Part shown: positions 27,107 through 36,468 of the stretch, piece by piece | Position numbering within the stretch: the first letter of the stretch is position 1 | How the letters are laid out: each line of letters opens with the position of its first letter | Source: JBDHHQ01 sp039586035 | Lineage (GTDB): Bacteria > Gemmatimonadota > Gemmatimonadetes > Longimicrobiales > Gaopeijiaceae | Direction of reading: 5' to 3' | Assembly (NCBI GenBank): GCA_039586035.1 | Contig: JBDHLD010000002.1 | Coordinates: forward strand, 62,001 to 126,000 | DNA length: 64,000 nucleotides | Made by a program: the position numbers and the translations under genes | Notes under the pieces: generated by a model | Databases searched by the model: none | What the model was told of the DNA's origin: nothing | Seen by the model: the letters and a program-made list of their open reading frames with translations, nothing else

Positions 27107-28090
27107 TCAACCGGCCATGAGGGCAGTGATGCACGCTACATCCACCACGTCCGCTGCGCTCGCCCCGCGGGACAAGTCGTTACACGGGCGAGAGAGACCT
27201 TGGAGGATGGGGCCCAACGCCGTCGCGTGCGCCAACCGTTGGACCAGCTTGTAGGCGATGTTCCCGGCGTCCAGGTCGGGAAAGACCAGGGTGTTGGCGC
27301 GCCCCGCCACGTCGGAGTGGGGCGCCTTCCGATCCGCCACGGAGGCCACCAGCGCGGCGTCGGCCTGCAGCTCGCCGTCGGCCGGGACGTCGGGCATTCG
27401 GCTGCGGAAGATGTCCAGCGCCTCCACGACCCGTTCCACCGAAGCCCCCGCCGCGCTGCCGCGGGTCGAATACGACAAGAAGGCCACGCGCGGGTCGTCT
27501 CCCACCACGAGACGGCGGGCGCGGGCGGCGGCGATGGCGATCTCGGCGAGCTGCTCCGCATCCGGGTCCGGAACCACACCGGCGTCGGTGAACGTCAGGA
27601 CCTCCTCCTGGTCAGAGCGGAATGGCGGAACGACCATGTAGAACGACGAAGACACCGTGCGAATGCCCTCCGCCGGTCCGATACAACGGATGCCGGCGCG
27701 CACCACGTCGGCGGTCGGATAGGTCACGCCCGCCACCATGCCGTGGGCTTCACCCATGGCCACCATGAGGGCCCCCCGCACGAGCGGGTCGTGCACGGCC
27801 CGCTGGACGTGAGATTCGCCCCGGGAGCGAGCGGCCCGCGTGAGCCGGTAGACCTCGACGTATCGGTCGACATCGCCCTGGGTCGGGTCGAGCCACATGG
27901 GCTCACCCCGGTCCGGTCCCCCCGCCAGGCCCGGCGGAGGATCTCCCGGTCCCAGGACGACGGGCCGCGCCAAGTCCTCCCTGGCAAGCTGGACGCAAGC
28001 CTCCCGCACGCGGGCGTCGTGCCCTTCAGCGAAGACCAGCGTCCGGGGGTGTGCGCCGGCCCGGTCACGGAGGGCCTGCAGAAACCCCAT
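27107..28090 (-). CDS. pta: Phosphate acetyltransferase
   Basis: Interconverts acetyl-CoA and acetyl phosphate. The 327-residue short form has VFAEGHDARVREACVQL, GALMVAMGEAHGMVAGVTYPTADVVRAGI, SSSFYMVV, FTDAGVVPDPDAEQLAEIAI, VAFLSYSTRGSAAG and the C-terminal DVAGRANTLVFPDLDAGNIAYKLVQRLA. All PTA_PTB blocks are present. Its start overlaps the coaD stop (TGATG). No acetate kinase gene is adjacent. The partner may lie elsewhere. Confidence 0.94.
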   Translation of the reverse strand: MGFLQALRDRAGAHPRTLVFAEGHDARVREACVQLAREDLARPVVLGPGDPPPGLAGGPDRGEPMWLDPTQGDVDRYVEVYRLTRAARSRGESHVQRAVHDPLVRGALMVAMGEAHGMVAGVTYPTADVVRAGIRCIGPAEGIRTVSSSFYMVVPPFRSDQEEVLTFTDAGVVPDPDAEQLAEIAIAAARARRLVVGDDPRVAFLSYSTRGSAAGASVERVVEALDIFRSRMPDVPADGELQADAALVASVADRKAPHSDVAGRANTLVFPDLDAGNIAYKLVQRLAHATALGPILQGLSRPCNDLSRGASAADVVDVACITALMAG

Positions 28091-28587
28091 CAGCCCAGCT
28101 TCTTCTCCAGACGCCGCAGCACCGGCGGAGAAACGAAGGGGGTGACGTCTCCGCCCAGGGCGGCTACCTGCCGCACCAGCGACGCGGACAGAAACGAATA
28201 TTGTAGGTCGGGCGTCAGGAAGAGCGTCTCGATGTCGCTCCAGAGCTCACGGTTCATCTGTGCCATCTGGAACTCGTACTCGAAATCAGAGACGGCCCGC
28301 AAGCCACGGATCACGAAACGCGCGCCCGCGTCCCTCGCGAAGTCCACGAGCAAGCCCTCGAAGGTCCGGCACTCGATCCTCTCCTCGTCCCCGAAGACCT
28401 CACGGATCAGCTCGAGGCGCTCTTCGAGGGTGAACAGGCCGCTCTTGGCCTGGGTGGCGGTGGCCGCCACGGCCACGATGAGGCGGTCGGCGAGCCCAAG
28501 GGTCCGGCGGGCGATGTCCTCGTGACCCCGGGTGATGGGATCGAAGGACCCTGGGTAGAGCGCGATGAGTGGGCGGGTGGGCGTCAT
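28090..28587 (-). CDS. coaD: Phosphopantetheine adenylyltransferase
   Basis: Forms dephospho-CoA from 4'-phosphopantetheine and ATP, the penultimate CoA step. The 165-residue protein has YPGSFDPITRGHEDIARR (the T-x-GH nucleotidyltransferase motif), TLEERLELI, FEGLLVDFA, VIRGLRAVSDFEYEFQMAQMNREL and SSxxVR-type SASLVRQVAALGGDV. Its start at 28587 overlaps rsmD by ATGA. rsmD-coaD pairing is common in bacteria. Confidence 0.97.
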   Translation of the reverse strand: MTPTRPLIALYPGSFDPITRGHEDIARRTLGLADRLIVAVAATATQAKSGLFTLEERLELIREVFGDEERIECRTFEGLLVDFARDAGARFVIRGLRAVSDFEYEFQMAQMNRELWSDIETLFLTPDLQYSFLSASLVRQVAALGGDVTPFVSPPVLRRLEKKLG

Positions 28588-29111
28588 GGAGCTGCGACCA
28601 GGTGGGTGAGCGTCGTGTCCCCGTACCTCCGCTGGCGAAGGCCGGGAGCTTCCGGAACGTCCTCCGATGTACGATGCTCGACCCATAGCTCCCGCGCAAA
28701 CGGTATTTCGAGGAAGCGCCGGATGAGCTGGGCCGCCATGTCGCGGCCGTAGGGCGGATCTGCCAGCGCCAGGTCGTACGACGCGGCCTCGAGGTCGGCG
28801 ACGAAGGCCAGGGCGTCTCCGCGCACCACGCGACAGGCCTCTCCCGCCCCCAGCTGGTCGATGTTGGACGCCAAGGCCGCCAGCGCGCCGCGGGCTCGCT
28901 CGACGAAGACCACACGGTCGGCGCCTCGGCTGAGCGCCTCCAGCCCCAGGGCGCCGGAGCCCGCGAAAAGATCCAGCACCGAGGCCCCCACCACCGATCC
29001 GCCCATGGCCGACATCCACGCCTCTCTCACCCGATCCGTGGTGGGGCGGACGTCCCTGCCCCGGGGGGCCTTGATGCGGTGGCCCCGCCAGCGACCGGCG
29101 ATGATCCTCAC
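28584..29111 (-). CDS. rsmD: 16S rRNA (guanine(966)-N2)-methyltransferase
   Basis: A 175-residue class I SAM methyltransferase acting on the small subunit. The family opening MRIIAGRWRGHRIKAPRG, PTTDRVREAWMSAM, SAM motif VLDLFAGSGALGLEALSRGA and the catalytic LADPPYGRD are all seen. Start and stop both overlap neighbours (recJ and coaD) as ATGA. Confidence 0.95.
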   Translation of the reverse strand: MRIIAGRWRGHRIKAPRGRDVRPTTDRVREAWMSAMGGSVVGASVLDLFAGSGALGLEALSRGADRVVFVERARGALAALASNIDQLGAGEACRVVRGDALAFVADLEAASYDLALADPPYGRDMAAQLIRRFLEIPFARELWVEHRTSEDVPEAPGLRQRRYGDTTLTHLVAAP

Positions 29112-30868
29112 GGCGCTCCTGCCGAGGGGCGCACGTCGAGGACGCGAGCCTGCACCGTGGGCGAGCCGCGGAACTCCCGCTCGGCGACCTGGAAGACCAG
29201 GTCCACCGGCCCCGTGCCGAGCGCGTCGGGGGGAACCCGGTGCGCCAGCCCGAATCCAATCGCCCGGAGCCGGGCACGGTCCTGGCCGAGCCTGAGCCCG
29301 AGATGCTCACCCTTGACGACGCGAGGCGGCGCGGTCAGGTCGACGTTCCGGGCCAGGAACACGGGTGTCCGGTTGGAGATGCCGAAGGGCCCCAGGTACT
29401 GAAGGTAGTGAGCCATCTCGAGGGTCACGTCCTCCAGGCTCACCTCCAGGTCGGCCTGAATGCTTGGCTTCGGGGACACGCCCTCGAGCCTGTTCCTGGC
29501 CTCTTCGTTGAAGGCCGCCTTGAACGCCTCCAGGGACGTGCGCGGCAGGTCCATGCCCGCCGCCTGGCGGTGACCACCGAATCGAGTCAGGTGCCCGGAG
29601 CACGCGCGCACCGCGTCATAGAGGTCGAATCCGGGGATGGACCGCGCGCTGCCGCGGCCGTCGCCCCCCTGGAACGCCACCAGCACGGTGGGTCGGTGGA
29701 TACGCTCGACCACCCGGGAAGCGACGATGCCGATGACGCCGGGATGCCAGCCTTCGGCACCCAGCACGACACCGAAATCCCGCTCCGGATCGTAGTCCGC
29801 GGCAAGCAGGGCCAGAGCCTGCTCCAGGGTCCGCCGGTCCTCCTCCCGGCGGATGCGGTTCTGCTCCTCCAAGATGTCGGCGAGGCGGGCCGCTTCGTCC
29901 ACGTCCTCGGTAAGCAACAGCTCGAGGGCCGTGGCGGCTGCCCCCATGCGACCGACCGCGTTGATCCGGGGAGCCAGGATGAAGCCCACCTTGCCAGCAT
30001 CGATGGGCCCGCCGTCCAGCCTCGATCGGGCCAGCAGAGCTCGCAGGCCGGGGTTCTTCGTGCGCGCCATGGCGCGGAGGCCGTAGCGAGCCAGGATGCG
30101 GTTCTCACCGTTCAGCGGCACCAGGTCGGCGATCGTGGCCAAGGCCACGAGGTCCAACGACGCGTGGAGCTCCTCGTCCTCGACGCCATGGGCCCGAGCC
30201 AGGAGCTGGCAGAGCTTGAACGCCACGGCGGCGCCGCACAGGCCTGGGTTGGGATAGGTGTTGTCCGGAAGCTTCGGGTTGACCACCGCCAGGGCTCGGG
30301 GCAGCGAAGGACCGGGCGTGTGATGGTCCGTGACGATCACGTCGATCCCCATCGCGTCGGCGCGCGCGACGGTGTCGAGGGCGGTGATGCCGCAGTCCAC
30401 GGTGACGACGAGGCTGGCACCGACCTCCTGGGCCGCTCTGAGGCCGGCGGGACCGAAGTCGTAGCCGTCGTGGACGCGATGGGGCACGAAGGGGGTCACG
30501 CGGCCGCCCAAGCGCCGGATCCATCGCGTCAGAAGCGCGGCGCCGGACACTCCGTCCACGTCGTAGTCACCGTGGACCAGTACCTGCTCACCGGATCGGA
30601 TCGCCGCCAGCAGTCGGTCCACCGCCCGACTCGCGTCGGGGAGGGCGGAGGGTGGATGGAGCCCGTCGAGGAGGGGGCGAAGGTATGCTTTGGCCTCTGC
30701 CTCTTCGCCCAGCCCCCGGCCCACCAGGATGGCACAGAGGGCCCGGGGAAGTTTCAGCGCCGATCGAAGGCGCGCGACCGCTTGCTCGTCAGGGGGGAGG
30801 GGGGGGCGCCAGGAGGGCTGGGGCGCCGGGGCGAGGACCGTTGGGGTGGCGAGATCGCCTCCGCTCAC
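29108..30868 (-). CDS. recJ: Single-stranded-DNA-specific exonuclease RecJ
   Basis: A 586-residue 5'-3' ssDNA exonuclease for recombination and mismatch repair. DHH-family motifs: LVHGDYDVDGVSGAALL, TVDCGITALDTV, VIVTDHHTPG. The DHHA1 part carries GWHPGVIGIVASRVVERIHRPT, GSARSIPGFDLYDAV and FGGHRQAAGMDL, followed by the OB-fold region. The GTG start at 30868 overlaps the zinc-ribbon gene stop as GTGA and has GGAG seven bases upstream. The frame runs on a few codons upstream but adds nothing conserved. Confidence 0.96.
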   Translation of the reverse strand: MSGGDLATPTVLAPAPQPSWRPPLPPDEQAVARLRSALKLPRALCAILVGRGLGEEAEAKAYLRPLLDGLHPPSALPDASRAVDRLLAAIRSGEQVLVHGDYDVDGVSGAALLTRWIRRLGGRVTPFVPHRVHDGYDFGPAGLRAAQEVGASLVVTVDCGITALDTVARADAMGIDVIVTDHHTPGPSLPRALAVVNPKLPDNTYPNPGLCGAAVAFKLCQLLARAHGVEDEELHASLDLVALATIADLVPLNGENRILARYGLRAMARTKNPGLRALLARSRLDGGPIDAGKVGFILAPRINAVGRMGAAATALELLLTEDVDEAARLADILEEQNRIRREEDRRTLEQALALLAADYDPERDFGVVLGAEGWHPGVIGIVASRVVERIHRPTVLVAFQGGDGRGSARSIPGFDLYDAVRACSGHLTRFGGHRQAAGMDLPRTSLEAFKAAFNEEARNRLEGVSPKPSIQADLEVSLEDVTLEMAHYLQYLGPFGISNRTPVFLARNVDLTAPPRVVKGEHLGLRLGQDRARLRAIGFGLAHRVPPDALGTGPVDLVFQVAEREFRGSPTVQARVLDVRPSAGAP

Positions 30869-31590
30869 GCATCGTCTCCGCCCACCGGGGCGGCGAGGAT
30901 GACACCACACGCCTCACAGCGGATCACGTCCGCACCCGAGCGCACGTTGGCCTGGACCTGGAGGGGGATCATGCCGAAACAGTGCCCACACGCCCCGTCC
31001 CCGGTCAGCTCCGCCACGACGACCGTCCGGCCCCCCGCCTTGATGCTCTCGTACAGGCGGCGCTCGTCGCTGTCGATCTGTTCGGCGAAAGCGTCGCGCT
31101 TCGCGATGAGCTCTTCGAGCCGAGCGTCGGCTGCGGCCTGCTGCGCCGTGAGCTCGTCGCGTCTCGGCTCGACCTCGGCCTGAGCCGCACCGAGCTCGGC
31201 CTCCAGCTCTTCCAGCCGCTCCTCGAGCTTGCGGATCTGGTCGAGAAGCCCAAGGGCTTCCTGCTCGTCCCCTTCGAGGGCCCGGCGCACGAGGTCGAGC
31301 TCCGCGTGAACCGCCGCCTCTTCCCTGAGGTTGCGCACGGTGTTGAGCCGGTCCTGCAACCGCTTGGAGCGAGCCCGCTTCTCGTCGGCGGACAGCTCGA
31401 GCCGCCTCTCCTCCAGGCGGATCTCGCGGAGGCGCTTGCGGGTGCTTTCCACGTCCGATTCCAGGGCGGCCGCCGGCGCTTCCACCTCTTCCAGCAACGG
31501 GGCGAAGCCACCCACCTGCTGGTGCGCTTCGCGGATGTCGGTGTCCAGCTTCTGCAGCTCGCGTAAGGAGATGCGTGTGTTCTCGGTCAT
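30865..31590 (-). CDS. Coiled-coil zinc-ribbon protein (CT398/DUF164-like)
   Basis: A 241-residue protein: about 175 residues of continuous charged coiled coil (VESTRKRLREIRLEERRLEL, LEERLEELEAELGAAQAEVE), then a C-terminal C4 zinc ribbon with GACGHC and IRCEACGVIL separated by about 22 residues. This family is widespread, often beside dnaG or recJ-like genes, and is annotated as nucleic-acid binding without proof of function. The ATG at 31590 has GAGG just upstream; an in-frame GTG at 31599 is the alternative. Confidence 0.88.
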   Translation of the reverse strand: MTENTRISLRELQKLDTDIREAHQQVGGFAPLLEEVEAPAAALESDVESTRKRLREIRLEERRLELSADEKRARSKRLQDRLNTVRNLREEAAVHAELDLVRRALEGDEQEALGLLDQIRKLEERLEELEAELGAAQAEVEPRRDELTAQQAAADARLEELIAKRDAFAEQIDSDERRLYESIKAGGRTVVVAELTGDGACGHCFGMIPLQVQANVRSGADVIRCEACGVILAAPVGGDDA

Positions 31591-31612
31591 GATCCTCACT
31601 TCTGGTGTCGGC

Positions 31613-33433
31613 TCACGGGCTGTCGGCCGTAGGAGACCGCTTTCGCTCGAGGGCCTGGCGTAGGGTCGGAAGCCAGTCTCGTTCGTCTCGGGTCGAAGCC
31701 CGGAGATCCTGCATTTCCTTGAGCAGGCGCTGCTTCTCCTCGAACGACTCCGCGCCTTCCAGGCGCCTCTCCAACTCGCGGACCGCGTCTTCGCGGCTGC
31801 CGTGCTTCAGGCGATGAATCGAGTCCTGAAAGACCCGCTCGGCGTGGGAGAGTTCCTCCGGGTCCGAGAGCAGGCCTTCGAGGCGCCGAGCCGCCGCCGA
31901 ATCCATCGCTTCCGGAGGGCGCGTGAGCTCGGGATCGTGCACCATCGCTTCGAAGATCGCCCGATAGGATCCATCGTGGAAGTCCTCCGGGCCCACGTGC
32001 TCGGCTGCCCGTTCGACCCACTCCCGACGTCGGATCAGCAGCAGCAGCACGGTTCTCTCCGCCCCCATCTTCGGTAGCCGGTACGAGCTCCGATCCCGGG
32101 AGCGAGGCGTGGGACCCGGGTGTGGAGACCGGCGGGTAGCGACTTCCCGCAGCAGCTCGGCCTCGAGGGTCTCCCTCCGGACCCGGGTCTTGTCCGCGAC
32201 CTTGGCGACGTAGATGTCCCGCAGGGTCGGGTCACGGGCGGCCCGCACGGTGGGCAACAGGCGGTCGACGGCGTTCCGCGTCCGTTCGATGCTCGAGAAA
32301 TAGTCGTGCTCCTCGAGGATCTGCAGCTTCCGGTCGAGGATGTCGACGGCGTCACCGACGTAGGCGCGGAGCCCTTCGGCGCCCTGCTCGCGCACGACGC
32401 TGTCCGGATCCTCGGACGGGGGAAGGGTGACCACCGAAGGGTGAAGTCCTTCTGCCAGGAGCGTGTCGCCGGCCCGAAACGTGGCGCGCAGGCCGGCGCG
32501 ATCGCTGTCGAAAAGGAGGTACACCTGCTTGCTGTACCGCTTCAGGAGCTCGGCCTGCTCCTCGGTCAGGGACGTCCCCGACGCCGCCACGACGTTCTCG
32601 ACGCCGGCGGAAGCCACGGACACGACGTCCATGTAGCCCTCCACCACCAGGACCGACTGCTCCCTGCGGATCGCGTTCTTGGCCCACGACAGGCCGTAGA
32701 GGATGCGCCCCTTGTGGTACAGTGGGGTCTCGGGCGAGTTGACGTATTTGCCCTTGCCTCCTCCCGCCGTGACCCCGGGCATGACGCGACCGCCGAAGGC
32801 CACGACCCGGCCGGCCACGTCTTCGATGGGGAACATGAGCCGTCCCCGGAAGCGATCGTAGGGAGCGTCACGCTTCTCGCCCCTCACCAGCAGCCCCACC
32901 TCCTCGAGAAGCTCGTCCTCCAGTCCATGCTTGCCCGCGGCCTCTCGCAGGGCGCGCCATTCGGGTGGCGAGAATCCCAGCCCGAAGCGTTCGGCGGTTT
33001 CCCGGCGAATTCCTCGTGCCTCGAGGTATCTGCGTGCGGGCTCTCCCCCCTTCCAGCTCCAAAGCCGATCCAGGAAGAAGTCCCGCGCGAACGCCATGGC
33101 CTCCCGCAGCGGCCGCAGCGGGTCGTCGGAGCGCCCGGACCGTATCTCGCGGACCGGGATGCCCGTGCGCTGGGCTACGTGCTTGACCGCTTCGACGAAG
33201 TCGAGCCCGAGTCGCTTCCTGACGAAGGTGAACACGTCGCCGTGCTCTCCACAGCCGAAACAGTGGTACATGGCTTTGGCGGGCACGACGAAGAAGCTCG
33301 GGGTCCGCTCCTCGTGAAACGGGCAGTTGGCCTTGAATTCCCGGCCAGCCTTCTTCAGCGGGACGAACTCGCCGATCACGTCCACGATGTCCGCAGCGGC
33401 TCGCACCTCTTCGACGACGTCGTCGGGGATCAT
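31613..33433 (-). CDS. dnaG: DNA primase
   Basis: Makes RNA primers at the replication fork. The 606-residue protein has the CHC2 zinc finger (CPFHEERTPSF...YHCFGCGEHGDV), the RNA-polymerase core YRFRGRLMFPI-like DRFRGRLMFPIED and AFGGRVM, TOPRIM motifs VVEGYMDV and LLFDSDRAG, and a C-terminal helical DnaB-interacting region (about 430-590). Its start overlaps the mutS2 stop as ATGA. The usual rpoD partner is not downstream here. Confidence 0.97.
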   Translation of the reverse strand: MIPDDVVEEVRAAADIVDVIGEFVPLKKAGREFKANCPFHEERTPSFFVVPAKAMYHCFGCGEHGDVFTFVRKRLGLDFVEAVKHVAQRTGIPVREIRSGRSDDPLRPLREAMAFARDFFLDRLWSWKGGEPARRYLEARGIRRETAERFGLGFSPPEWRALREAAGKHGLEDELLEEVGLLVRGEKRDAPYDRFRGRLMFPIEDVAGRVVAFGGRVMPGVTAGGGKGKYVNSPETPLYHKGRILYGLSWAKNAIRREQSVLVVEGYMDVVSVASAGVENVVAASGTSLTEEQAELLKRYSKQVYLLFDSDRAGLRATFRAGDTLLAEGLHPSVVTLPPSEDPDSVVREQGAEGLRAYVGDAVDILDRKLQILEEHDYFSSIERTRNAVDRLLPTVRAARDPTLRDIYVAKVADKTRVRRETLEAELLREVATRRSPHPGPTPRSRDRSSYRLPKMGAERTVLLLLIRRREWVERAAEHVGPEDFHDGSYRAIFEAMVHDPELTRPPEAMDSAAARRLEGLLSDPEELSHAERVFQDSIHRLKHGSREDAVRELERRLEGAESFEEKQRLLKEMQDLRASTRDERDWLPTLRQALERKRSPTADSP

Positions 33434-35784
33434 CCCAGCACCGCCACGGTCACGCCCGCACCACCCTCCCCCGGCTCGCCGAGGCGGAAGGATTTCACGC
33501 GAGCCTCCAGCCCAAGCAACTCCTGCACACGCTGCCGCACCGCGCCCGTGCCTTTGCCGTGGATGATGCGTACCTCCTCGAAGTCTCCCAGGATGGCTCC
33601 GTCCAGCCCCCGCTCCAGCTCGAGCTGAACCTCGTCCACGCGGAGCCCACGGAGGTCGATCTCCGTGGTACCCCGGATCTCCGGCGCGGACCAGCCCCCA
33701 CCGCTGGAAGGCCGTGGCGTGGGTGCTGGAGTGCGGACTACGGCCAGCTCGCCCAGGGGAACCTGCATGCGTAGCCCCGCCGTGGAAACCAGCGCGCGCC
33801 CTTCCCGGAGCTCCACGACCTCACCCTCGGTGCCACTGGAGTGGATGCGGACCCGGTCCCCCACCGACACATCCGACAGGGGACGAGCCTCGGCCGGCTC
33901 CGCAGAGGCCCTATGGCGGGCTGCCGCCTCCTCGACCCGCCGGCGGGCCTGTCGTCCGACTTCCGCCAGCTCGGTCGTCGCCGCCTCCCGCACCTCCCGT
34001 ATGGCGGCCTCGACCTCCTCCCGAGCCTCCATGAGAAGCCGACGAGCCTCCTCGTGGGCGCGGCGCTCCGCCGTCTTCTCCCGCTCACGGAGCTGTCGCT
34101 CGCGGCCCGCCAGCTCCGCCGCCAGCCTTTCCGCTCCGGCCTTTTCGTCGGCCAGGGAGTCGGCCAGCTCGCGTGCCGCACGCTCCTCGCGTTGGAGCTT
34201 CTCCAGCAAATCGTCCAACCGGGCGTCCCCCTCGGAGAGATGGACCTCGGCCCGGTCCAGCACCGGCGCCGGGAACCCCAGCTTCCGGGCGATGGCCAGT
34301 CCGTAGCTTCGGCCCGGGCGACCCTTCGCGAGAACGTAGGTGGGTTCCATCCGGTCCGGGTCGAACTCCAGCGATGCATTGACGATCCCACTGCCCTCCA
34401 GATCCAGACGCTTCAACGCTCCGAGGTGGGAGGTGACGATGCACAGCGCCTGCCGGTCCACCAGCGTCTCGAGCACCGACCGGGCCAAGGCCACCCCCTC
34501 GGCCGGATCGGTGCCGGTTCCCATCTCGTCGATGAGCACGAGCGTGTCCGGCCCGGCCCGCTCCACGATCTGCCGCAGGTTGGCCAGGTGAGCGGAGAAG
34601 GTCGAGAGGCTCTCGGAGATGGACTGCTCGTCTCCGATATCCGCGAAGATCTCTCCGAAGACCGGGAGGCGCGAGCCGGCACCCACCGGAGGGACCACGC
34701 CGCACTGGGCCAGGGCCGAGATCAGCCCCAGGGCCTTGAGGAAAACCGTCTTGCCTCCCGTGTTCGGCCCAGAGACCACCATGGCCCGCTCGCCGGGGAC
34801 CAGCTCCAGGAAGAAGGGCACCACGGTCTCGGGGCCGGACTCCCCCAGGAGCAAGGGATGCCGCCCGTCCACGATGCGCAGCTCCTGGCTCTCGGCCGGA
34901 AGGAGCTCGGGCGGAATGGCGCCCCAGTCACGCGCCGTCCGGGCGCGGGCGTAGAGCGTATCGAAGACCACGCCTGCCTCGAGGGACGCTTGCAGCCCGT
35001 GCAGCGAGGGGCGCAGCGCCTCGGTGCGCTCGGTCAGGATCCGGTGGATCTCCCGGGCCTCGGCTCGCTCGAGCTCCTTCAGGTCGTTCATGAGCTGGAT
35101 GGCCAGGGGGGGCTCCATGAAGAGCGTGGCCCCGGTCGCGGACTCGTCATGCACGATGCCGCCGACGTCGCGGCGCCCCTCCCGACGGACCGGCACGACG
35201 TATCGGCCGCCTCGGATCGTCACCGACGCGTCGGACACCCGGTGCCGGTCGGGGAGCGTCCCGAGGTACTGCTCGAGGCGACGCACGATGCGGCTGTGGG
35301 CCTGGGCCAGCCCAGAGCGGATCCGGCGGAGCTCACGGCTGGCGGTGTCCAGCACCTGCCCTCCCGGGTCCACCGTGCGAGCGATCGCGTCTTCGAGCTT
35401 CGGATCTGCATGAAGCTGCCGGCACACGTCCCACAGCAATGGAAACTGATGGCGCTCCTGGGCCACGGCGTCCCTGAGCAGCCGACCCGAGGCCAGTAGC
35501 GAGCCCACGGTGGACAGTTGCGCCGCGTCGAGGACGCTGCCTTCCAGGGCAAGCCTCTTGAGGGAAGCGTGGGCGTCCGGGAGCGGCGGCGGCGCCCAAC
35601 GGGGGTCTGCCTCGAGGAGCTCGGCGGTTTCCTGTACGGTCGCCAGCGCCTGGACCAGACGATCCCGGTCGTCGTGGGGCCGCAGCTCGAGGACACGTCT
35701 TCGCCCGAGCTCACTCGACGCGCGGGTCGCCACACGCTCCAAGGCGGCCTCCAGCTCCAGAACGCGAAACGCATGAGGCCTCAC
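33430..35784 (-). CDS. mutS2: Endonuclease MutS2
   Basis: A 784-residue MutS homologue without the mismatch-recognition domain. Core and clamp helices fill residues 1-320. The ATPase has Walker A GPNTGGKT (339-346) and Walker B TLVLIDEMGTGTDPAEG. A long charged coiled coil (about 510-640) leads to the C-terminal Smr nuclease domain with TEIDLRGLRVDEV and IIHGKGTGAVRQ. MutS2 limits recombination and in some species rescues collided ribosomes. The start is a GTG at 35784 giving the normal N-terminus FRVLELEAALERVA. Confidence 0.96.
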   Translation of the reverse strand: MRPHAFRVLELEAALERVATRASSELGRRRVLELRPHDDRDRLVQALATVQETAELLEADPRWAPPPLPDAHASLKRLALEGSVLDAAQLSTVGSLLASGRLLRDAVAQERHQFPLLWDVCRQLHADPKLEDAIARTVDPGGQVLDTASRELRRIRSGLAQAHSRIVRRLEQYLGTLPDRHRVSDASVTIRGGRYVVPVRREGRRDVGGIVHDESATGATLFMEPPLAIQLMNDLKELERAEAREIHRILTERTEALRPSLHGLQASLEAGVVFDTLYARARTARDWGAIPPELLPAESQELRIVDGRHPLLLGESGPETVVPFFLELVPGERAMVVSGPNTGGKTVFLKALGLISALAQCGVVPPVGAGSRLPVFGEIFADIGDEQSISESLSTFSAHLANLRQIVERAGPDTLVLIDEMGTGTDPAEGVALARSVLETLVDRQALCIVTSHLGALKRLDLEGSGIVNASLEFDPDRMEPTYVLAKGRPGRSYGLAIARKLGFPAPVLDRAEVHLSEGDARLDDLLEKLQREERAARELADSLADEKAGAERLAAELAGRERQLREREKTAERRAHEEARRLLMEAREEVEAAIREVREAATTELAEVGRQARRRVEEAAARHRASAEPAEARPLSDVSVGDRVRIHSSGTEGEVVELREGRALVSTAGLRMQVPLGELAVVRTPAPTPRPSSGGGWSAPEIRGTTEIDLRGLRVDEVQLELERGLDGAILGDFEEVRIIHGKGTGAVRQRVQELLGLEARVKSFRLGEPGEGGAGVTVAVLG

Positions 35785-35872
35785 GGGAGCGTCCCTGAAC
35801 GAGAGACGGGCGACGGCCCGTTGGCCGACGCCCGTGTGGTTGCCCGCTCCCGGGGACTTCTGGCGACGCCCC

Positions 35873-36313
35873 TCACTGGCCCAGCTCTTCCCGCACGAGC
35901 CGGTTCGCCTCCTTCCCGTCGAAGCGGCCCCGAATCCGGGGCATCACCGCCCCCATCACCGGGCCGAACTGGTCTGCTCCGCCCGCGATCACGTCGCGAA
36001 TGATGACGCGCACGTCCGCCTCCGACAGCCCCGCCGGCATGTACGTCGCCAGGATCTCGGCTTCCGCGAGCTCCCGGTCGGCAAGCTCGGCACGGCCCGC
36101 GTCCGCCATCTGGGACGCGGCGTCCTTGCGCCGTTTGATGGCGGTGCCGACCACGGCCATCACCACGTCGTCATCGGCCTTTCGGCCGAGCTCGATCTCG
36201 CGGTTACGAAGGTCGGCCAGGGTCGTGGAGAGCACCAGCGTGCGGAGCTTGTCCCGTCCCTTGCGGGCGGACACCAGGTCGGCTCTGAGGCGGGCCTTCA
36301 GGTCGCTGCTCAT
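35873..36313 (-). CDS. yqeY: GatB/YqeY-domain protein
   Basis: A 146-residue YqeY protein: two helical modules, with LKARLRADLVSARKGRDKLRTLVLSTTLADLRNREIE, KRRKDAASQMADAGRAELADRELAEAEIL, YMPAGLSEADVRVIIRD and VMGAVMPRIRGRFDGKEANRLVREEL. Related to the tRNA-binding tail of GatB; its own role is not established. It is the first gene of the mutS2-dnaG-recJ run. The 155 bases beyond its start face the plus-strand gene at 36469 and must hold divergent promoters, though none is obvious. Confidence 0.93.
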   Translation of the reverse strand: MSSDLKARLRADLVSARKGRDKLRTLVLSTTLADLRNREIELGRKADDDVVMAVVGTAIKRRKDAASQMADAGRAELADRELAEAEILATYMPAGLSEADVRVIIRDVIAGGADQFGPVMGAVMPRIRGRFDGKEANRLVREELGQ

Positions 36314-36468
36314 CGTGATCGAAGCTACCGGGGCCCCTCGGGCGGGTCAACGACGGGAGGGGACCGCCGACCGGCTCCACCCCGGACCCCACGGGCGTCC
36401 CTCCCCACCATGGGATCGCACTCCGGCAGACGGTAGTGTGGTGCTCCAGACCACTGCTCGGAGACGCC

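Noticed and set aside
29240..31183. 647-codon plus-strand frame opposite recJ and the zinc-ribbon gene
   Set aside because: It spans two verified genes on the other strand and has no domain.
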